The position numbers and the translations under genes were made by a program. A DNA stretch of 64,000 nucleotides from Geomonas edaphica (GTDB lineage: Bacteria; Desulfobacterota; Desulfuromonadia; Geobacterales; Geobacteraceae): the NCBI RefSeq assembly GCF_004917075.1, contig NZ_SSYB01000001.1, forward strand, positions 62,001 through 126,000, given 5' to 3'. Below the pieces are notes generated by a model. That model saw only the letters and a list, made by a program, of their open reading frames with translations, made no database searches and was not told where the DNA came from. This document shows, piece after piece, positions 7,858-16,480 of the stretch. Position 1 is the stretch's first letter. Every line of letters begins with the position of its first letter.

Positions 7858-8643
7858 ATGAGCATTGAAGCAAAGAAGCAGATCATTGATGTAGGGGACG
7901 GCGCGGCCATCCCCCGTAAGAGCGACCGCGGTCTGTTCACCGCGTGGCGTATCGCGTTTTTTGGCGCCATCGGCACCATCTCTTACCTGGCATACTCCAA
8001 GCCCGACCCGTACCTCGAGATTCTCAAGTTCGTACCCGACGGCATCGCAGTTACCTTCAAGGTGACCCTCGGGGCGATCCTTCTGGCCATCGTCATCGGC
8101 CTCATCACCGGTTTGGGCCGCATCTCCAAGAACCGCTTCTTCAACGGCGTCGCCTCTCTCTACGTCGAAATCATCCGCGGTATCCCGCTGCTGGTGCAGA
8201 TCTTCTATATCTACTATGCGCTCGGCAATATCGTGAAGGTCCCCGCCATCCTTTCCGCAATCATCGCCATGGCCGTTTGCTATGGCGCATACATGGGCGA
8301 GGTGGTCCGTGCGGGGATCGAGTCGATTGCCAAGGGACAGCGCGAGGCGGCTCTCTCCCTCGGGATGAACGGCCGTCAGGCCATGATTCACGTCATTTTG
8401 CCGCAGGCGGTCAAGGTCATCCTGCCGCCGGTAGGCAACGAGTTCATCGCGCTCTTGAAAGACTCTTCGCTCGTCTCCATCATCGCCGTCGCCGACCTTT
8501 TGCGTCGGGGCCGCGAGTATGCCTCCGAATCCTTCACCTATTTCGAGACCTACACGGTCATCGCGCTGATTTACCTGATCATCACCTTGTTCTTCTCGAA
8601 GATCATCGGCGTTATGGAGGAGCGTGTCAGTGTCAACAAATAA
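7858..8643 (+). CDS. Polar amino-acid ABC transporter permease (HisM/GlnP type)
   Basis: A 261-residue inner-membrane permease. The family signature [23 protein letters not shown], with the EAA loop that docks on the ATPase, lies at about residues 150-172, followed by [28 protein letters not shown]. Around five membrane segments are visible after a cytoplasmic N-terminus of about 25 residues. It belongs with the binding protein upstream and the ATPase whose start lies ten bases beyond its stop. Confidence 0.92.
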   Translation: MSIEAKKQIIDVGDGAAIPRKSDRGLFTAWRIAFFGAIGTISYLAYSKPDPYLEILKFVPDGIAVTFKVTLGAILLAIVIGLITGLGRISKNRFFNGVASLYVEIIRGIPLLVQIFYIYYALGNIVKVPAILSAIIAMAVCYGAYMGEVVRAGIESIAKGQREAALSLGMNGRQAMIHVILPQAVKVILPPVGNEFIALLKDSSLVSIIAVADLLRRGREYASESFTYFETYTVIALIYLIITLFFSKIIGVMEERVSVNK

Positions 8644-8653
8644 CCGCAGGAAA

Positions 8654-9376
8654 ATGGTAGAGGCAAAGGAGATCATCAAGGTCTACGGTTCCTTCCGTGC
8701 CCTTGACCGGGTCTCCCTGGATGTGTACGACGGCGAAAAGGTGGTCATCATCGGTCCCTCCGGCTCCGGGAAGTCCACGCTGCTTCGTTCCATCAACCGT
8801 CTTGAGGAAATCGACCGCGGCACCATCGTTGTCGACGGCATGGACCTCTATGACCCGAAAACGGACATCACCAAGGTGCGTGAAGAGGTGGGGATGGTGT
8901 TCCAATCCTTCAACCTGTTCCCGCACAAGACCGTGCTCGACAACCTGACCCTCGCCCAGATCGTGGTGCGCAAGCGCTCCAGACATGAGGCGGAGGAGAA
9001 GGCGATGGCGCTTCTCGAGCGCGTTGGCCTTGCTTCCAAGGCGAAGTCCTATCCGGGCAAGCTCTCCGGCGGTCAGCAGCAGCGTGTTGCCATCGCGCGT
9101 TCGCTCGCCATGGAGCCGAAACTGATGCTCTTCGACGAGCCGACCTCTGCGCTCGACCCGGAGATGATCGGTGAAGTTCTCGACGTCATGAAGGACCTCG
9201 CTAAAGAAGGCATGACCATGGCCGTCGTAACGCACGAGATGGGTTTCGCGCGCGAAGTGGCGGACCGCGTCATTTTCATGGACGCTGGTCGCATCGTGGA
9301 GGAGGGGACGCCAGAGCACTTCTTCACGCAGCCAACGCACGAGCGCGCCAAGTTGTTCCTGAGCCAGATTTTGTAA
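8654..9376 (+). CDS. Polar amino-acid ABC transporter ATPase (GlnQ type)
   Basis: A 240-residue ATPase with Walker [11 protein letters not shown]-loop [10 protein letters not shown], signature [17 protein letters not shown] and Walker [15 protein letters not shown], all typical of polar-amino-acid importers. I place the start at ATG 8654 ([12 protein letters not shown]), where family members begin. The frame extends to a GTG at 8624 inside the permease gene, but there the Shine-Dalgarno would be only about one base from the codon. It ends before a strong terminator. Confidence 0.9.
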   Translation: MVEAKEIIKVYGSFRALDRVSLDVYDGEKVVIIGPSGSGKSTLLRSINRLEEIDRGTIVVDGMDLYDPKTDITKVREEVGMVFQSFNLFPHKTVLDNLTLAQIVVRKRSRHEAEEKAMALLERVGLASKAKSYPGKLSGGQQQRVAIARSLAMEPKLMLFDEPTSALDPEMIGEVLDVMKDLAKEGMTMAVVTHEMGFAREVADRVIFMDAGRIVEEGTPEHFFTQPTHERAKLFLSQIL

Positions 9377-9380
9377 TTTA

Positions 9381-9412
9381 ACTGGCCCCTGCGTCAGTAG
9401 GGGCCAGTTTTT
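9381..9412 (+). terminator. Intrinsic terminator of the amino-acid ABC operon
   Basis: ACTGGCCCCT (9381-9390) pairs perfectly with AGGGGCCAGT (9399-9408), followed by TTTTT. Confidence 0.9.
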
Positions 9413-9529
9413 GTATCCGGTGTAATTTACTTCAGCAACAGGAAAGGGGTGATAGGTCTTTTTCTGACTTACCGTAGTACCGTTTCACAAGCTGGAATTG
9501 CAATTCACTAAAACAACGAGGAGGCAGTA

Positions 9530-10828
9530 ATGAAGAACAAGAAGCTTGTAGTTGCAGTAGCAGCAGCTCTCACCGCAGCATCCGCAGTCCCCGCACTCGC
9601 TTTGGAAAACCAGTTTACCGGCTCGTTCACCGCTTTCTTCGACACCGGCAACTTCGCCGGCACCGGGGTCCTTATTGATGATTCCCCGACCTCCAACTAC
9701 TTCGTGCAGCGTCTCCGTCTCGGCTACACCGCCAAGGCTGACGACCATGTCAAACTGGTCACCAAGTTCGAGTTCGACTACAACTTCTGGGGGAACAGCT
9801 CCTATGAAAACGCCCGTGGCGGCGGCGGCGCTCTCGGCGCGGACACCGTCAACATGGAAACCAAGCACATTTACCTCGACTTGAACTACCCGACCATCAA
9901 CGCGAAGATCGGTATGCAGCCGGTATCCGACGCTTTCAAAGGTATCGTGTTCGATGCTGACATGGCCGGGATCGTACTCTCCCACGAGTACTCTAAAGCC
10001 ACGGTAACTGCAGGTTACTCCCGCTTCCACGATTCCGCTGACGGCAAAGAGGTTAAGACCGACGTCAATGCCCTCGGCAGCAAGGCCTTCGATATGTACC
10101 TCCTCGATGGCAAGTACACTATCTCCAAGGATCTTACTGTTGGTGCCGCTTACTACTACATCAACGACAACCACACCCCGGGTAAATACACCGTCTACCC
10201 GGAAGCTAAAGTTCACACCCTCGGCCTCAACGCAGCCGGTGTAGTTGGCCCCCTCTCCCTCGACGGCTTCGCTGTGAAGCAGTTCGGCGACCTGACCACC
10301 GGCAGGGATGCAAAGGGTTACGCCTTCAACGTCGGCGCCAAGATGGCTCTTGCCGGCGGTACCGCACGCTCCGAGTTCCTGTACGTCTCCGGCGGCAAAA
10401 ACGCCTTCTACGTACCGGCTTCCGACAATGGCTACACCGAAGGTGGCCAGTTCTACAACTCCGAGATGATCATGCTCGGCCGCGACAAGTGGGCAACCAC
10501 CATCGACAACGCCATCATCTACGATGTGAACAACAACGAAGAAGGCGTCATCATGGGCACCATCGGTTACGACTACAACTTCACCGACAAGATCACCGCT
10601 GCCGCCAACGCAGGTTTCGCTGCCGTCGCGAAAGACCTCAACAACACAGACAGCAAGTACCTCGGTACCGAGCTCAATGCAGAAGCTTACTACAAGCTTA
10701 CTGCTAACGTGACCCTCGGCGCACGTGGTGGTTACGTGATCCTTGGCGACCACGCCAAAGGTATTGCAATCGGCGGCGATTCCGACAACCTGTGGGACAT
10801 GAAGCTCATCGCAAACTACAGCTTCTAA
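9530..10828 (+). CDS. Outer-membrane porin
   Basis: The 432-residue product has a signal peptide (MKNKKLVVAVAAALTAASAVPALA, cut at about residue 24) and then a sequence built from alternating polar/aromatic strands ending in KLIANYSF with the C-terminal phenylalanine expected of a beta-barrel. Stretches such as NYFVQRLRLGYTAKADDHVKLVTKFEFDYNFWG and NAKIGMQPVSDAFKG are typical of the large porins of Geobacter relatives. Substrate unknown; its position between two amino-acid uptake systems suggests a path for their substrates through the outer membrane. It starts at ATG behind GAGGAGG. Confidence 0.85.
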   Translation: MKNKKLVVAVAAALTAASAVPALALENQFTGSFTAFFDTGNFAGTGVLIDDSPTSNYFVQRLRLGYTAKADDHVKLVTKFEFDYNFWGNSSYENARGGGGALGADTVNMETKHIYLDLNYPTINAKIGMQPVSDAFKGIVFDADMAGIVLSHEYSKATVTAGYSRFHDSADGKEVKTDVNALGSKAFDMYLLDGKYTISKDLTVGAAYYYINDNHTPGKYTVYPEAKVHTLGLNAAGVVGPLSLDGFAVKQFGDLTTGRDAKGYAFNVGAKMALAGGTARSEFLYVSGGKNAFYVPASDNGYTEGGQFYNSEMIMLGRDKWATTIDNAIIYDVNNNEEGVIMGTIGYDYNFTDKITAAANAGFAAVAKDLNNTDSKYLGTELNAEAYYKLTANVTLGARGGYVILGDHAKGIAIGGDSDNLWDMKLIANYSF

Positions 10829-10836
10829 TGCATGAT

Positions 10837-10867
10837 CTCTCCCCGGTACATTGTGTGCCGGGGAGAG
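10837..10867 (+). terminator. Hairpin after the porin gene
   Basis: CTCTCCCCGG (10837-10846) pairs with CCGGGGAGAG (10858-10867). No T run follows, so it may be a 3'-end stabiliser or a Rho-assisted terminator rather than a classic intrinsic one. Confidence 0.6.
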
Positions 10868-10877
10868 AATCTTCAGT

Positions 10878-10914
10878 GTCACTGTCTTGACAAAGGTACA
10901 GTGACTACTAGAAT
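10878..10914 (+). promoter_or_regulatory. livK promoter with inverted repeat around the -35 box
   Basis: TTGACA (10887-10892) and TAGAAT (10909-10914) are 16 bp apart. The -35 box lies inside a perfect inverted repeat, GTCACTGT (10878-10885) and ACAGTGAC (10898-10905), a plausible repressor or activator site. The start codon follows about 58 bp downstream. Confidence 0.55.
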
Positions 10915-10972
10915 CTGTTGACGTACTGTAACTTGGCGACAATGTAATCAATCAAACTAAGGAGGTACTTGC

Positions 10973-12160
10973 ATGAGCTTTAAGAAGATGAGCGCATTGC
11001 TTCTCGTGGCAATGCTCGCAGTCGGCGCGTTCGGCTGCAAGAAGAAAGAAGAGGCCGCTGCACCCGAGGCCGCCAAACCGGCCGGCAACACCGTGAAGAT
11101 CGGCTTCCTCGGCGCCCTCACCGGCGACGTTGCCATGTTCGGCAAGCCGACTCTCGAAGGCATGAAGATGGCTGCCGACGAGGTCAACGCTGCCGGCGGC
11201 GTGCTCGGCAAGAAGATCGAGATCGTCGAGGCTGATAACCGTGGCGACAAGCAGGAAGGCGCTTCTGTTACCCAGAAGTTCATCTCCCGCGACAACGTCA
11301 CCGCCATCGTCGGCGACCCGACCACCGGCATCACCAAGGTTGCCGCTCCGATCGCACAGAAAGCAGGCGTAGTTCTCCTCTCCGCCGGCGCCACCGGCCC
11401 GGGCGTAGTTGAGGTAGGCGACTACATCTTCCGCGATACCCTGCTCGACTCCATCGCCATCCCGGCCTGCATCGAGTACTTCGCAAAAGACCTCGGCTTC
11501 AAGAAGGTTGCTATCGTAACCTCCGACAACAACGACTACTCCGTTGGTCTCTCCCAGACCTTCCGCGATGCGGCCGCCAAGGTTTCGTCCATCAAGATCG
11601 TAGCCGACGAGAAAGTTAAGGACGGCGACAAGGACTTCTCCGCCCAGATCACCAACATCAAGGCTAAGAAGCCGGACGTCATCCTGTTCTCTGGCTACTA
11701 CACCGAAGGCGCCCTCATCATGAAGGAAGCGCGCAAGCAGGGCCTCAAGGCTCCGATGTTCGGCGGCGACGGCCTGTTCTCCCCGAAATTCATCGAACTG
11801 GGCGGCCCGGCTGTCGAGGGCTCCATGTCCGCTCTCGGCTTCTCCACCGAGCAGGCATCCCCGGCTACCGCCAAATTCATCGAGGCGTTCAAGGCCAAGC
11901 ATAACGGCGAGCTCCCGGGCCTCTTCGACGCCCAGGGCTACGACGCTGTGATGCTCCTCGTCGACTCCATGAAGCGTGCTAACAGTGTTGAGGCGAAAAC
12001 CTTCAAGACCGCTCTGGCACAGACCAAGAAGTTCGAAGGCGTTTCCGGCACCATCAGCATGCAGGCAAACCGCGAGCCGATCAAGAGCCCGCTCAGCCTT
12101 CTGTACGTCAAGGACGGCAAGTTCGTCCTCAGGGCAAAAGTCCCCGTCAAGATGGACTAA
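10973..12160 (+). CDS. Branched-chain amino-acid ABC transporter binding lipoprotein (LivK type)
   Basis: A 395-residue type-1 periplasmic binding protein. A lipoprotein signal ends in AVGAFG-C with the lipidated cysteine at residue 22, followed by a Lys/Glu/Ala linker. The mature part has KIGFLGALTGDVAMFGKPTLEGMKMAADEVNAAGG, the classic LivK opening, and the VGDPTTGITKVAAPIAQKAGV and DAVMLLVDSMKRA stretches. It starts at ATG behind AAGGAGG. The matching permease and ATPase genes (livHMGF) lie about 9 kb downstream, separated by the manganese and metal-efflux genes. Confidence 0.92.
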   Translation: MSFKKMSALLLVAMLAVGAFGCKKKEEAAAPEAAKPAGNTVKIGFLGALTGDVAMFGKPTLEGMKMAADEVNAAGGVLGKKIEIVEADNRGDKQEGASVTQKFISRDNVTAIVGDPTTGITKVAAPIAQKAGVVLLSAGATGPGVVEVGDYIFRDTLLDSIAIPACIEYFAKDLGFKKVAIVTSDNNDYSVGLSQTFRDAAAKVSSIKIVADEKVKDGDKDFSAQITNIKAKKPDVILFSGYYTEGALIMKEARKQGLKAPMFGGDGLFSPKFIELGGPAVEGSMSALGFSTEQASPATAKFIEAFKAKHNGELPGLFDAQGYDAVMLLVDSMKRANSVEAKTFKTALAQTKKFEGVSGTISMQANREPIKSPLSLLYVKDGKFVLRAKVPVKMD

Positions 12161-12180
12161 TGCCTGACCTTGCAGTACAA

Positions 12181-12212
12181 AGCGGCCCCGTTTCGGCGGG
12201 GCCGCTTTTTTT
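12181..12212 (+). terminator. Intrinsic terminator of livK
   Basis: GCGGCCCCG (12182-12190) pairs with CGGGGCCGC (12197-12205), followed by seven T residues. Confidence 0.9.
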
Positions 12213-12231
12213 GTGCGAACCGTAAAGGCTT

Positions 12232-12333
12232 CAACGCAAAGACGCAAAGACGCGGAGGCGCAAAGTTAAACCTTCAAACCGTTTAACAGCTTGCCTTCTC
12301 TTTGCGTCTTTGCGGCTCCGCGTCTTTGCGTTG
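12232..12333. repeat. CGCAAAGACGC-type inverted repeat element
   Basis: A 34-base arm at 12232-12265 made of CGCAAAGACGC-like units is mirrored by a 34-base arm at 12300-12333; the arms are imperfect inverted copies. Between them lies a smaller inverted repeat GTTAAAC...GTTTAAC (12265-12287). Such CGCAAAG elements recur in intergenic DNA of many bacteria. It follows the livK terminator and precedes the riboswitch promoter. Confidence 0.7.
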
Positions 12334-12378
12334 TGATTTTAGTGTCTTTACTTTGGTCTGTGCTGTTACCGATTACCC

Positions 12379-12407
12379 TTGACAACTGGCATAGGAAAAA
12401 TTATATT
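12379..12407 (+). promoter_or_regulatory. Sigma-70 promoter of the riboswitch-htpX-terC transcript
   Basis: TTGACA (12379-12384), a 17-bp spacer and TATATT (12402-12407) form a near-consensus promoter. Transcription would begin about at 12414, just before the conserved AAAGGGGAGTAG of the riboswitch. Confidence 0.75.
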
Positions 12408-12417
12408 TCGTACCATT

Positions 12418-12557
12418 AAAGGGGAGTAGTTATCGGCCGGAGACATGGCCGACCCGAGTTTCGTCAATACGGTCGCAAGACCCGGAACCGGGGCAGACAT
12501 CCTGCCAACAAGACCTTTATCCTGGTAACTATGCCGAGGGTAAAGGTCTTTTTATTT
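12418..12557 (+). ncRNA. yybP-ykoY manganese riboswitch with overlapping terminator
   Basis: The stretch has the conserved parts of the yybP-ykoY class: AAAGGGGAGTAG at the 5' end, a first helical leg, TCGTCAATACG in the middle and GGTAACTATGCCGAGGG at the 3' end. This class senses Mn2+ and typically controls TerC/Alx-type and other manganese exporters. A perfect 10-bp hairpin (AAGACCTTTA 12510-12519 with TAAAGGTCTT 12541-12550) followed by TTTATTT is an intrinsic terminator. Its 21-base loop contains the conserved 3' strand of the aptamer, so folding of the aptamer and of the terminator should compete, with Mn2+ favouring read-through. The controlled genes are htpX and terC. Confidence 0.88.
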
Positions 12558-12610
12558 GCCCTCAGCTGAAACAAGTCCTTCGGGGCATCTTCAATCTAGA
12601 GGTAAATACT

Positions 12611-13471
12611 ATGCAAAGACTCAAGACAACATTTCTGCTGGCTCTTCTCACCGTTCTCATGGTGACCATGGGTAACGCCATGGGCGGGCGGTCCGGAATG
12701 GTCACCGCCTTCGTCATCGCCCTTGGCATGAACTTCTTCTCCTACTGGTTCTCGGACAAAATCGTGCTGCGCATGTACGGCGCGCAGGAGATCGGCGAGC
12801 ACGACCACCCGACCTTCTACAACCTCGTGCGTAACCTCGCCATGCGCGCAGGGCTTCCCATGCCGAAGGTGTACATCATACCTTCCGACAGTCCCAACGC
12901 CTTCGCAACCGGCCGTAACCCGCAGAACGCTGCTGTTGCCGCGACGGAAGGGATACTGCGTATCCTCTCGCCGGAGGAGCTCGAAGGGGTAATGGCGCAT
13001 GAACTGGCCCACGTGCAAAACCGGGACATCCTGGTCGGCACCATTGCCGCCACCTTCGCCGGCGCTATCTCCATGATCGGCAACATGCTGCAGTGGGGTG
13101 CCATGTTCGGCGCCGGCCGTAGCGACGAGGAGGACGGCGGCGGCATCGCCGGACTGGTCGGGTCGCTCGCCATGGCGATTATCGCTCCGATCGCCGCGAT
13201 GCTTATTCAGATGGCCGTCTCCAGGTCGCGCGAGTACTTAGCCGACGCCACCGGTGCCGAGATCTGTGGCCGTCCGCTGGCGCTCGCCTCGGCCTTGAGG
13301 AAACTGCACATGGCCTCACACCAGCTTCCGATGCAGGAGGCGAGACCCGCCACGGCGCACATGTTCATAGTGAACCCGCTTACCGGCGGCGGCTTGATGG
13401 AACTCTTTTCCACCCACCCCCCAATGGAAGAGCGCATCGCGCGGCTCGAGCAGATGGCGGTCAGGCGCTAA
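12611..13471 (+). CDS. htpX: Membrane zinc metalloprotease HtpX
   Basis: A 286-residue M48-family protease of the inner membrane that degrades damaged membrane proteins. The catalytic HEXXH is visible as [12 protein letters not shown] (about residue 130), with the third zinc ligand in [13 protein letters not shown]. Two membrane segments lie at the N-terminus and two more after the active site, as in family members of similar size. It is the first gene behind the manganese riboswitch, about 54 bp beyond the terminator, and 57 bp before terC. HtpX itself is well known; its control by Mn2+ here is inferred from position. Confidence 0.95.
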   Translation: MQRLKTTFLLALLTVLMVTMGNAMGGRSGMVTAFVIALGMNFFSYWFSDKIVLRMYGAQEIGEHDHPTFYNLVRNLAMRAGLPMPKVYIIPSDSPNAFATGRNPQNAAVAATEGILRILSPEELEGVMAHELAHVQNRDILVGTIAATFAGAISMIGNMLQWGAMFGAGRSDEEDGGGIAGLVGSLAMAIIAPIAAMLIQMAVSRSREYLADATGAEICGRPLALASALRKLHMASHQLPMQEARPATAHMFIVNPLTGGGLMELFSTHPPMEERIARLEQMAVRR

Positions 13472-13476
13472 TCACT

Positions 13477-13495
13477 CCTCCCCCTGCGGGGGAGG
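13477..13495. repeat. Single GC-rich hairpin between htpX and terC
   Basis: CCTCCCCC (13477-13484), loop TGC, GGGGGAGG (13488-13495). It resembles a half-copy of the larger C/G-rich element found at four other places in the window. Without a T run it is not an obvious terminator. Confidence 0.6.
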
Positions 13496-13528
13496 GGACC
13501 TATAAAATTACTCTAAGGAGAAGCTTTG

Positions 13529-14281
13529 ATGGATTGGTTTACCGACCCGCAGGTCTGGATGGCTCTCATCACGCTGACCGCGCTGGAGATCGTGCTCGGC
13601 ATTGACAACATCATCTTCATCTCCATCCAGGCAAGCAAGCTCCCAGCGGCGCAGCAGGAGAAGGCGAGGCTGACCGGCCTCGGCCTCGCCATGTTCATCC
13701 GCGTGGCGCTTCTCTTCTCGCTTACCTGGCTCATGGGGCTTACTACACCGCTTTTCAGCCTCTTCGGAAACGAAATCTCCGGCCGTGATCTGATCCTTCT
13801 AAGCGGCGGTCTCTTCCTCATCTGGAAGAGTACGATGGAAATTCACGAGAAGCTCGAAGGCGAAGAGGTCGTGCACGCCTCGAAGGTGGGTGCAACTTTT
13901 GGCGCCGTTATCGTGCAGATCCTGCTGCTGGACATTGTTTTTTCGCTCGATTCCATCATCACCGCTATCGGCATGGCGAGTCAGCTCTTCATCATGGTCG
14001 CCGCGGTGGTCATCGCAGTTGGATTTATGATGCTATTTTCCGGCAAGATCAGCGCCTTCGTCGAAAGACATCCGACCATAAAGATGCTCGCTCTTAGCTT
14101 CCTGCTCTTGATCGGCGTTTCGCTCATAGGCGAGGGCTTCGGGATGCACATCCCCAAGGGGTACATCTATTTCTCGATGGCTTTCTCGGTGATGGTCGAG
14201 ATGCTCAACCTGCGGGTGCGGCGGGGTAAACCTGTTAAACTGCATGAGCCGCATCTTGATACGGACAGGGCAGGTGAGTAG
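13529..14281 (+). CDS. TerC/Alx-family membrane protein, probable manganese exporter
   Basis: A 250-residue integral membrane protein with about seven segments. The family signatures are LEIVLGIDNIIFISI near residue 25 and LLDIVFSLDSIITAIGM near residue 135, each with the paired acidic residues shared by TerC, Alx and YkoY. Members controlled by yybP-ykoY riboswitches export Mn2+; the riboswitch two genes upstream supports that role. I start at ATG 13529, eight bases after AAGGAG; a TTG one codon earlier is in frame but less likely. Confidence 0.9.
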   Translation: MDWFTDPQVWMALITLTALEIVLGIDNIIFISIQASKLPAAQQEKARLTGLGLAMFIRVALLFSLTWLMGLTTPLFSLFGNEISGRDLILLSGGLFLIWKSTMEIHEKLEGEEVVHASKVGATFGAVIVQILLLDIVFSLDSIITAIGMASQLFIMVAAVVIAVGFMMLFSGKISAFVERHPTIKMLALSFLLLIGVSLIGEGFGMHIPKGYIYFSMAFSVMVEMLNLRVRRGKPVKLHEPHLDTDRAGE

Positions 14282-14334
14282 CCTGCCGCCAACCCTCTCG
14301 CCCCTTGCGGGAGGCAAAGACAAAGGAGGATGCT

Positions 14335-14625
<291 letters not shown>

Positions 14626-14633
14626 TCGATGCC

Positions 14634-14666
14634 GGCAGGAGGAAGCTTTCCTCCTGCCAGCTTTTT
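14634..14666 (+). terminator. Intrinsic terminator after the zinc-ribbon gene
   Basis: GGCAGGAGGAA (14634-14644) pairs with TTCCTCCTGCC (14648-14658) with a three-base loop, then AGCTTTTT. Confidence 0.85.
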
Positions 14667-14707
14667 CCTTGACACCTTAGCCTTTCCTTAGCTATCTTTC
14701 CGGCGCG

Positions 14708-15073
14708 ATGCGATACTTGATGCCACTTAAATCGATCTCTACCTTGCTGCTCATGGTGCTGTTCTGCTTCATCCTGGGTGGCACGTGCGAAAGCGCCCAT
14801 GCCAAGCAACTTGGCGTAAGCGCTGCGAGCTGCGAACAAACCGTCTCCCACGAAGGCGCCGAGTGCGATCTCCCCGGTTGTCCGGCGGACGAGGAAGACG
14901 GACATGCCGACTGCGATTTCTGCTGCGATTGCGCCTGCCATCTTTCCTTGAACCTCGGTTCTTTCTCTTTCAACTACCTTCCCCTTCTTTCAGACATCAA
15001 AAGTTTCGATCGTTTCACCTTCCTCCCGGAAGTTTTTCTCTCCAAGTTCGTTCCCCCTCAGTTGCGCGCCTAA
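14708..15073 (+). CDS. Cys-rich exported protein at the head of the metal-efflux operon
   Basis: I do not recognise a named family. The 121-residue product has a hydrophobic N-terminus (STLLLMVLFCFILGG, about residues 10-24) that should direct it to the periplasm or membrane. It then has a dense Cys/His/Asp stretch: ASCEQTVSHEGAECDLPGCPADEED, then DCDFCCDCACH. This looks like a soft-metal binding region, followed by an aromatic tail. It lies just upstream of a CzcC/CzcB/CzcA efflux set on the same strand, so a role in periplasmic metal capture or sensing is a reasonable inference. The start is the first ATG; no strong Shine-Dalgarno is seen. Confidence 0.6.
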   Translation: MRYLMPLKSISTLLLMVLFCFILGGTCESAHAKQLGVSAASCEQTVSHEGAECDLPGCPADEEDGHADCDFCCDCACHLSLNLGSFSFNYLPLLSDIKSFDRFTFLPEVFLSKFVPPQLRA

Positions 15074-15184
15074 TTCCCCTTTACGGCTGTAGTGCGTCTA
15101 ACGCATAGGCTTGCCCTCTCGGGCAGTCATGCCGTGTCACGTTCATTTTCGTATTTTTCATCATCTGATCAGGAGGTTTTCCCA

Positions 15185-16480
15185 TTGGGAACAACTGCAT
15201 TCAGGGGAGCGCGGCTTCTTCTGCCCGTGGCCCTTTGCCTTTTGGCAGCTTCACCCGTAACGGCTGAAACGCAGGCCCTTTCTCTGCGCCAGGCCGTTGA
15301 AACGGCGCTCAGTAACAACCCCGATATCGCCTCTTTGCGCAAGGAGGCAGGCATTTTCGACGCCGCATCCTTGCGCGCCGGGCTGCTTCCCAATCCGACC
15401 TTCGAGGTGGAGGGCGCAACTGGAGCCTTAACCGGCAGCAGTGCCGACAACACCCTCTCCCTCGGTATTTCCCAGGAACTTCTGCTTGGAGACAAGCGGA
15501 ACAAGCGCAGTCTTGTCGCCGAGCGTGACATGGCAGCGTACCGCTGGCAGGTGCTCGACCGCGAGCGTACCCTCAAGGAGCAGGTGCAGGGTGCCTACTC
15601 CGACGCGCTTCTCGCCGGACAGAGACTCGCCTTGGCGTACCGTTCCATAGACCTGAACAAACAGTTGCTCCAGGTGGCGGAGGACCGTCTCAACGCAGGG
15701 GATATCCCGGAGCTTGAGATGTACCTGGTCCAGGTGGAACTTGCCCGCAGTGAGGGCGCTCGCATCGATATCGACCGTGCTTACCTCGAGTCCAGTTCAA
15801 GACTCTTCTCCCTGCTCGCTCTCCCTCACGGCGAAGCGCCTTTGCTGAACGGGAGCCTCGATGCCGCGACTTTCAAGGGCGCGAACCTGGCCGACCTGAA
15901 GCGCCTGGCCCTCAACCGTCGCCCTGACCTTAAGGCGGTCGCTGCCGCAGCAAGTAAAGGTGATGCGGAGGTGGCGCTCGCCGAAGCCGAGGCGATTCCC
16001 AACCTGACTGCAGGGGTCGCACTGTCTCGCGAGGCGAGTTCGATGGAAATTGGCGGCGTTGAGGGGAGAGAGACTGCCTACACGGTGGGCCTCAAGTTTT
16101 CCATGCCGATCCCGTTGTTCGACCGAAATCGCGCCGGAGTGCAGGAGGCGCGGGCGAAGCGCAGCAGTGCGGAGATCCGCGCCAAGGCTGCTGCCGTCAC
16201 CGTCGAGCGTGAGGTGGAGAGCGCCTGGGCGAGCCTCGCCAACGCGGAAAAGGTCGTTTCGCTCTACAAGTCAAGCATCCTGCGTCAGCTTGAAGAGAAC
16301 CTGAAGCTCACCCAGGAGGCCTACCGGTTGGGCGAGGTCGGCATCCTCGCGGTGATCGAGGAACAGAAGAAGTTTTTCGAGGTAAGCGACAGTTACCTGA
16401 CCGCCCTGCATGCACGGCAGATGGCCTTAGCGAAATTAGAATCGGCGGTAGCCGCTGACATGAACGGAGGTGAGCAGTGA
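15185..16480 (+). CDS. TolC-family outer-membrane efflux protein (CzcC type)
   Basis: About 431 residues. I start at TTG 15185, eight bases after AGGAGG, because it gives a proper signal peptide (GARLLLPVALCLLAASPVTA); the frame is open further up but with no such signal. The mature protein has the two repeated TolC-like halves: LSLRQAVETALSNNPDIASLRKEAG at its start and LADLKRLALNRRPDLKAVAAAA in the middle, with long amphipathic helices. It should be the outer-membrane channel of the RND metal pump. Its stop overlaps the GTG of the next gene. Confidence 0.87.
   Translation: MGTTAFRGARLLLPVALCLLAASPVTAETQALSLRQAVETALSNNPDIASLRKEAGIFDAASLRAGLLPNPTFEVEGATGALTGSSADNTLSLGISQELLLGDKRNKRSLVAERDMAAYRWQVLDRERTLKEQVQGAYSDALLAGQRLALAYRSIDLNKQLLQVAEDRLNAGDIPELEMYLVQVELARSEGARIDIDRAYLESSSRLFSLLALPHGEAPLLNGSLDAATFKGANLADLKRLALNRRPDLKAVAAAASKGDAEVALAEAEAIPNLTAGVALSREASSMEIGGVEGRETAYTVGLKFSMPIPLFDRNRAGVQEARAKRSSAEIRAKAAAVTVEREVESAWASLANAEKVVSLYKSSILRQLEENLKLTQEAYRLGEVGILAVIEEQKKFFEVSDSYLTALHARQMALAKLESAVAADMNGGEQ

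Noticed and set aside
9485..10951. A 488-codon minus-strand frame opposite the porin
   Set aside because: Low-complexity Gly/Val product with no domain; the porin has signal peptide and C-terminal Phe.
12418..12540. GEMM (cyclic di-GMP) or cobalamin riboswitch
   Set aside because: The conserved blocks GGGGAGTAG, TCGTCAATACG and GCCGAGGG match yybP-ykoY, and a TerC gene follows.
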